The notes under the pieces are model-generated. The model was given only the letters and a program-made list of their open reading frames with translations, was not told the origin of the DNA and did no database searches. Positions 59,542 to 64,000 of a stretch of DNA of 64,000 bases are shown here, one piece after another. A program made the position numbers and the translations under genes. This stretch comes from an uncultured Actinomycetes bacterium. GTDB lineage: Bacteria; Actinomycetota; Acidimicrobiia; Acidimicrobiales; RAAP-2. Numbering within the stretch: the stretch's first letter is position 1; each line of letters starts with the position of its first letter. The stretch spans positions 1-64,000 of the forward strand of contig CAIQEU010000039.1 in NCBI GenBank assembly GCA_903870905.1, written 5' to 3'.

Positions 59542-60626
59542 CACGCACCTTCCAAGACACAGACGAGGTTTTGCTGGAGCACAGGGCCAGAGGTCGCGTG
59601 GGCGACGACTCGCTTCGCCCGACCGTCCAAGATCGCTTGGGCAGCTTCACCAATACGGGTGAGACCACCAGACATGAGGGCGTTGGCCGCCAACGCACCG
59701 CCCGAGGGATTGATGACCGTGCTGCTCGGTAGGCCGAGCGCTGTGGTCAGAATCGCCTCTTGAGAGGCGAAGGGGGCGTGAACCTCGGCGAGGTCGACCG
59801 GACCCTCGCCAACACCGGCCATCTCGGCTGCCTTGGCTGTCGAGGTGGACACCGCGAGGTTTCGAGCACCAATGGCGTGGGTCTCAATCCGGTGGTCAAT
59901 GCCGGTAATCCATGCTGGTCGTTCCACGAGATCGAAGGCTCGGTCACCAGCGACGAGGACGATCGCCGACGCACCATCGCTGATGGGCGGCAGACAGTGC
60001 CGACGGAGCGGCGAGACGGCGTACGGCTCGGCCATCAAGTCTTCCACCGAGTCGTCGCGTCGAACTTGAGCGAACTCGTTGGAGAGCGCACTCCTTCGAC
60101 TGCGAGCAGCCACTGCGGCGAAGTCTTCTTCGGTCGCGATTCCCTGATCGATGACCACCCGGGCCTGCAGCGCCGCCAAGGAGACGAGGTCAGGGTTGAG
60201 CGGGGCCATCGTGTACGGGTCGAGCTGCAGGGCGAAGATCTTGTCGAGATCGCCGAGCGAGCTCTTGCCGAAGCCGTAGACGAGGGCGATGTCGATGTCA
60301 CCCTCTTGGAGGCGCACGAACGCTTCGTAGAGCGCCCAGGCACCATCCATCTCGACGTGGCTCTCAGACTTCGGTGGCCACACACCAATGGCGTCGAGGG
60401 CGGTCACGAAGCTGAACGGACCACCGATCAAGTAGTCGGTCGAGCCCGAGCAAATGAACCCAACGTCGTCCTTGGTGATGCCTGCCTTGGCGAAGACCTC
60501 GTGCACGACCGGCATGAGCATCTCCACTTCGTTGGAGTTGGTCTCGGCACGGACGACGTGGCTCTGCGCGAACGCCACCACGGCAACGGGTCGGTGGCCT
60601 TGCTTGGCTGCGGGGATCTGGCTCAC
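59541..60626 (-). CDS. Thiolase-like protein without catalytic Cys
   Basis: A 361-residue thiolase-fold protein: AVVAFAQSHVVRAETNSNEVEMLMPVVHEVFAKAGITKDDVGFICSGSTDYL, then SHVEMDGAWALYEAFVRLQEGDIDIALVYGFGKSS, where the nucleophile Cys position is not Cys; later NPSGGALAANALMSGGLTRIGEA. It is a distant paralog of 58366-59541. The GTG at 60626 overlaps the DUF35 stop (GTGA). Together they may be a heteromeric aldolase/thiolase acting on acyl-CoA thioesters. Confidence 0.88.
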   Translation of the reverse strand: MSQIPAAKQGHRPVAVVAFAQSHVVRAETNSNEVEMLMPVVHEVFAKAGITKDDVGFICSGSTDYLIGGPFSFVTALDAIGVWPPKSESHVEMDGAWALYEAFVRLQEGDIDIALVYGFGKSSLGDLDKIFALQLDPYTMAPLNPDLVSLAALQARVVIDQGIATEEDFAAVAARSRRSALSNEFAQVRRDDSVEDLMAEPYAVSPLRRHCLPPISDGASAIVLVAGDRAFDLVERPAWITGIDHRIETHAIGARNLAVSTSTAKAAEMAGVGEGPVDLAEVHAPFASQEAILTTALGLPSSTVINPSGGALAANALMSGGLTRIGEAAQAILDGRAKRVVAHATSGPVLQQNLVCVLEGA

Positions 60627-61141
60627 AGGTACTCCCGGTAGGTCTCGTAGTCAGCATCGGGTTCGCCCGTTGGACGGAAGTACTTCACCGAGGCGAGCGA
60701 GGGGACGAGGTCTGCTTCGTCCACCCAGAGTGCCTCGACGCGCATCCCCATGTGGATGTCCTCGACATCGCACTCTTGGATGAGGCCCATGAAGGAGAGG
60801 TTGGCGCCGTCGAGCAGGATCTGAGCGCAGATGTAGGGGATCTTGATGGACTGGCCGGCGAAGGGCACGTTGACGACGCAGTAGGTCGTCACCGTCCCGG
60901 TGTTCTTGAGCGGCACTTCTTCGGTCAGGGCCACGCCATCAACGGGGCAGGATCCCCGTGAGGGCACGTAGACCTTGCCGCACACCGGGCACTTCTGGCC
61001 GACGAACTCGGCCCGCTGGTAGCCACGGAGGTTGCGGCTGAGGGAGAGCCCTGCGGTGAACAAGTAGTCCAACCGCATGGGGGTGGCGAGTTGAGTGACG
61101 GGACCGCGAGGATCCTTCGTGACGTAGGTCTGATCGCTCAC
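60623..61141 (-). CDS. DUF35 zinc-ribbon/OB-fold protein
   Basis: A 172-residue DUF35 protein with a zinc ribbon made of CPVCGKVYVPSRGSCPVDG (three Cys) and an OB fold with TGTVTTYCVVNVPFAGQSIKIPYICAQILLDG. DUF35 proteins form complexes with thiolase-like enzymes such as Ltp2 and bring them acyl-CoA substrate. The GTG at 61141 overlaps the upstream stop (GTGA). Confidence 0.88.
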   Translation of the reverse strand: MSDQTYVTKDPRGPVTQLATPMRLDYLFTAGLSLSRNLRGYQRAEFVGQKCPVCGKVYVPSRGSCPVDGVALTEEVPLKNTGTVTTYCVVNVPFAGQSIKIPYICAQILLDGANLSFMGLIQECDVEDIHMGMRVEALWVDEADLVPSLASVKYFRPTGEPDADYETYREYL

Positions 61142-61596
61142 TTGGCCTCCTCTGGAACGAATGCCCGAAGGTCGAAGATGTTGCCGACGCGCTCTTCAGC
61201 GGGCTTCCACGACGCAGTCACCCGCATTCCCGTCGACACCGCCTCGGGACTGCCTGCGTCGAGTGCGTGGAGCATGGCGGTGTCGGCACCGTCGAGCTGG
61301 ACGAGCGCCCAGGCAAAGGGGTGCTGGAGCGGGTGCTGTGGGAGCGGATCTGCGACCCAGGCCCATGAGGTGACCACGCCACCGGGTCCGACTTCGACGA
61401 TGCCGCTCGTCTCCTCTGAGGTGTACGGGTCGTACTCCGTTGGTGGCACGATCACGATGCCACCGGTTCCCCGAATCCCGATGAGGACGCCGTCGCGCAG
61501 CGCCGTCAAGAACGATCCAATGACTGGTCCCGTTGAGCGCGAGTACGGGTACTCGAGCACGTGTGGACTGGTGAAGACCTGCGTTGGCTCAGCCAC
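61138..61596 (-). CDS. DUF35 OB-fold protein without zinc-ribbon Cys
   Basis: A 152-residue partner with the DUF35 OB pattern (GPGGVVTSWAWVADPLPQHPLQHPFAWALVQLDGAD, then GMRVTASWKPAEERVGNIFDLRAFVPE) but lacking the zinc-ribbon Cys. It is the first gene of the operon, so one thiolase-like protein may pair with each DUF35 member. GGAGGGG precedes the GTG. Confidence 0.85.
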   Translation of the reverse strand: MAEPTQVFTSPHVLEYPYSRSTGPVIGSFLTALRDGVLIGIRGTGGIVIVPPTEYDPYTSEETSGIVEVGPGGVVTSWAWVADPLPQHPLQHPFAWALVQLDGADTAMLHALDAGSPEAVSTGMRVTASWKPAEERVGNIFDLRAFVPEEAK

Positions 61597-61611
61597 GTTT
61601 CCCCTCCATCT

Positions 61612-61627
61612 CCGGCGCCAGCGCCGG
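61612..61627 (-). terminator. Short GC hairpin after the SRPBCC gene
   Basis: CCGGCG and CGCCGG flank CCAG. It lies 43 nt after the SRPBCC stop at 61671 and before the operon start at 61596. Confidence 0.45.
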
Positions 61628-61670
61628 TTCGCATCAACCTAGAGCACGCACTCTGGTGCGTGCCACACCG

Positions 61671-62069
61671 CTACGCGAAGTACTTCTCGAGATCGCCGAG
61701 CGCTCCGGTGTAGGTGCCCTTGAACAGATCGATCATGGCGTCAGGTGCCACGTCGAATGCCCAGGTCACGTGGCTGCCCTCACCCTCAGGGGTCACCGTG
61801 ATGGTGCCCTGGTGGTGCTCGAGCTCGACGCCAGGAATCGACAGCACCGAGTACACGAGCACTCGGGCGTCGTCGTCCTTGGAGATGAAGCGCTCGCGGA
61901 TGTCCATGCCGAACATGGTGAGCACGCGGTCGTGTCCGTCGGCGGAGTCCTCAATGCGGAGGCCCTCCAAGTTGGGGAACAACTTGTCGATGCCGTCGAA
62001 ATCGCCAACGACTGCCCACACTGCATCGGGTGCTGCTGCTAGCGAGACTGCAACGTGGTCCTGCGCCAT
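61671..62069 (-). CDS. SRPBCC-family (START-like) protein
   Basis: A 132-residue protein of the polyketide cyclase/START-like SRPBCC fold: VAVSLAAAPDAVWAVVGDFDGIDKLFPNLEG, then ERFISKDDDARVLVYSVLSIPGVELEHHQGTITVTPEGEGSHVTWAFDVAP. The fold forms a deep ligand pocket for hydrophobic molecules. ATG 62069 has GAGGGGAACACC upstream; the longer frame to 62093 is less likely. Function unknown. Confidence 0.85.
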   Translation of the reverse strand: MAQDHVAVSLAAAPDAVWAVVGDFDGIDKLFPNLEGLRIEDSADGHDRVLTMFGMDIRERFISKDDDARVLVYSVLSIPGVELEHHQGTITVTPEGEGSHVTWAFDVAPDAMIDLFKGTYTGALGDLEKYFA

Positions 62070-62162
62070 GGTGTTCCCCTCCTCGTCGGACACCTCGTCC
62101 GATCGCTCATCGGTACACTACGCCAGCGCCGCTGACCCGTGAGTGGCGACGAGGGGGATCCC

Positions 62163-63107
62163 ATGCAATTTCGCTCCATTGGCGCACTGACGGTCTCGGC
62201 GATTGGGCTCGGCTGCAATAACTTCGGCAAGCGTCTCGACCAGACCGCCACCGACACCGTGGTCCACGCCGCCCTCGACGCTGGCATCACCTTCTTCGAC
62301 ACCGCCAACACCTACGGCGGGGGCAACGGCGAGAGCGAGCTCCAGTTGGGCCGAGCGCTCAAGGGTCGCCGGAGCGAGGCGATCATCGCCACCAAGTGGG
62401 GTATGCCGATGGCCGACGGCCGTTGGGGTGCGAAGCGGGACTACATCGTCGAGTGCTGCGACGCTTCGCTCGCTCGCCTCGGTACCGACTACCTCGATCT
62501 CTTCCAGCTCCACATGCCCGACCCAGAGACCCCCGTCGCTGAGACCCTCGGAGCGCTCCAGGAACTCATCGAGGCCGGGAAGGTTCGTGAGATTGGCTGT
62601 TCGAACTTGACCGCCGAGCAACTCCGCGAGGCGGCTTCTGCGACGGACGGTGCGACGTTCAAGAGCCTGCAGAACCAGTACTCGCTGCTCTGCCGTGACC
62701 CTGAAGGCGAGGTCCTCGACACCTGCGCTGATCTCGGTATCTCCTTCCTCCCCTTCTACCCCTTGGCCAACGGCCTCCTCACCGGCAAAGTGCGCAACGG
62801 CGTCGTGCCCGAGGGAACGCGTCTGAAGGAGATGGAGGTCCAAGCGGACCCCTTCCGTGCCGGTCACTGGCTCGGCCAACCCATGCTCGACCGAGCCGAG
62901 CGGGTCCTCCAGGTGATCGACGACACGCCGTATACCCCTGTGGACGTTGCCTTCTCGTGGCTGCTGTCGAACCCACTGGTCGCCTCGGTGATTGCGGGCG
63001 CATCGAACACCGAGCAGGTGCAGGTCAACGCTGCGACGGCGAACGTCACCATCGACCCTGCACTCCTCGCCGCACTCGATGTGGCATCTGGCCCCGACGG
63101 TGCCTAA
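62163..63107 (+). CDS. Aldo/keto reductase
   Basis: A 314-residue (beta/alpha)8 enzyme with FDTANTYGGGNGESELQLG (Asp and Tyr of the tetrad), IATKWGMP (Lys), LFQLHMPD (His), and SLQNQYSLLCRDPEGE, all in the expected order. NADPH-linked reduction of aldehydes or ketones is expected. GAGGGGG lies just before the ATG at 62163; the frame to 62139 is not needed. Confidence 0.92.
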   Translation: MQFRSIGALTVSAIGLGCNNFGKRLDQTATDTVVHAALDAGITFFDTANTYGGGNGESELQLGRALKGRRSEAIIATKWGMPMADGRWGAKRDYIVECCDASLARLGTDYLDLFQLHMPDPETPVAETLGALQELIEAGKVREIGCSNLTAEQLREAASATDGATFKSLQNQYSLLCRDPEGEVLDTCADLGISFLPFYPLANGLLTGKVRNGVVPEGTRLKEMEVQADPFRAGHWLGQPMLDRAERVLQVIDDTPYTPVDVAFSWLLSNPLVASVIAGASNTEQVQVNAATANVTIDPALLAALDVASGPDGA

Positions 63108-63174
63108 ACCTCGAGGATCACACAGGCCCTCTCGTGGATCGTGAGTCTGAGCAGCGAACGGTCATGTTTCGTCG

Positions 63175-63180
63175 TACAAT
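63175..63180 (+). promoter_or_regulatory. -10 element of the small two-gene module
   Basis: TACAAT lies 6 nt before the GTG at 63187, with no Shine-Dalgarno, which fits a leaderless transcript. Confidence 0.5.
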
Positions 63181-63186
63181 ACCAAC

Positions 63187-63432
63187 GTGGAGATCATTCC
63201 GTCAGCGCTGAAACACGGCGTCTCGTTGGATGACATCGACCATGCTGTTGAGTGTTCGCTCGCAGTCGACGAAATTGGTGAAGACCCCCTTCGCTTCCTG
63301 GTGCTCGGTCCAGATCTCAATGGGAATCTGCTGGAATTGGTGATCGTCGATGATGCTCGCGGACCTCGAGTGATCCACGCGATGAGAATGCGAGAGCAGT
63401 ACAAGTCCCTGCTGCAAGGAGGAGCGAGATGA
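63187..63432 (+). CDS. Small toxin-like protein (type II TA candidate)
   Basis: An 81-residue protein starting MEIIPSALKHGVSLDDI and containing VLGPDLNGNLLELVIVDDARGPRVIHAMRMREQY. This resembles a family of small actinobacterial proteins paired with ribbon-helix-helix proteins, and is reminiscent of the BrnT-type RNase fold (beta-sheet with a V-I-H-A-M-R-x-R motif). The toxin role is inferred from size and pairing. The stop overlaps the next gene's ATG (ATGA). Confidence 0.7.
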   Translation: MEIIPSALKHGVSLDDIDHAVECSLAVDEIGEDPLRFLVLGPDLNGNLLELVIVDDARGPRVIHAMRMREQYKSLLQGGAR

Positions 63433-63665
63433 CCAAGCCAACGAATGAAGAACTCGTAGCGGAAGCCGAGGCAGGCTACGACGTCGACGAACTCCTGCGC
63501 CGACGAGGCGGGCGTCCCCGTATGGGTGCTGCACCCTCGACGGTTGAATCAGTTCGCCTGAGCCCTGAATTGAAGCGCGATCTTCTGCTCCGCGCTGCAC
63601 GCGACGGCGTGAGCTTCTCGGAGGCCATTCGCACTGCGCTGCAGGCGTACGTCCACGCGAGTTAG
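63429..63665 (+). CDS. Ribbon-helix-helix (CopG-like) antitoxin candidate
   Basis: A 78-residue protein with a C-terminal RHH domain: PSTVESVRLSPELKRDLLLRAARDGVSFSEAIRTALQAYV. The N-terminus is acidic, then GRPR basic. In type II modules such proteins bind their toxin and repress the operon. Here the toxin-like gene comes first, as in brnTA. GGAGGAGCGAG precedes the ATG at 63429. Confidence 0.75.
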   Translation: MTKPTNEELVAEAEAGYDVDELLRRRGGRPRMGAAPSTVESVRLSPELKRDLLLRAARDGVSFSEAIRTALQAYVHAS

Positions 63666-63713
63666 AGCGAGGAATACTCCTCGAGAGCACGTCTGCAGGA
63701 ACCTTGAAGGCGA

Positions 63714-64000
<287 letters not shown>

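Overview
This is a GC-rich, gene-dense bacterial window that reads as a high-GC actinobacterium, most likely an uncultured member of the Acidimicrobiia. That placement is inferred from gene content; no 16S rRNA or marker set is present. Supporting signs are two mycothiol-dependent (MDMPI-type) enzymes, F420-type luciferase-like and deazaflavin oxidoreductases, CaiB/BaiF, amidohydrolase and thiolase-like/DUF35 genes, gltX beside tRNA-Gln and tRNA-Glu, frequent GTG/TTG starts, and many genes with a -10 hexamer only 6-8 nt before the start codon (leaderless transcripts).

Layout. 1-3937: a tandem family of unrecognised polytopic membrane proteins, two intact copies (830-2329, 2528-3937) and a frameshifted third copy entering from the left edge (1-723). 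3958-16825: two MDMPI proteins, SRAP protein, CaiB/BaiF CoA-transferase with an SDR, PLP dehydratase, CadD-like transporter, SDR, deazaflavin oxidoreductase, P-loop kinase-like protein, an unknown protein with a possible PemK-like end, MFS transporter, methyltransferase and an orphan Tat-exported binding protein. 16979-19525: a three-gene ABC-2 exporter. 19660-23032: nucleobase salvage (NCS1 permease, phosphoribosyltransferase, Fcy1-like deaminase, upp). 23092-26981: heterodimeric ABC exporter. 27010-34172: hydrolase, F420-type oxidoreductase, rhodanese/persulfide dioxygenase fusion, penicillin-binding-like serine hydrolase, class III aminotransferase, UbiB-like kinase. 34244-37893: amidase, SDR, amidohydrolase. 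37894-42420: sbcD-sbcC plus a small zinc protein.

42566-53615: SDR, amidohydrolase, secreted beta-helix protein, efeB, efeO, lepB, D-aminoacylase-like protein, RNase D, second amidase. 53616-54268 has no convincing gene but holds three strong inverted repeats. 54269-58292: secreted protein, tRNA-Glu, tRNA-Gln, YdcF-like protein, gltX, ferredoxin. 58366-61596: a translationally coupled operon of two thiolase-like proteins and two DUF35 proteins. 61671-64000: SRPBCC protein, aldo/keto reductase, a likely toxin-antitoxin-like pair, and the 3' end of pntB.

The least explained part is 1-3937. The two intact paralogs share a basic Ala/Arg/Gly/Ser repeat tail, a promoter motif at identical spacing, and a coding-region palindrome at the same codon position with two compensatory base changes. 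This is the best candidate for an undescribed system, but its function cannot be read from sequence alone.
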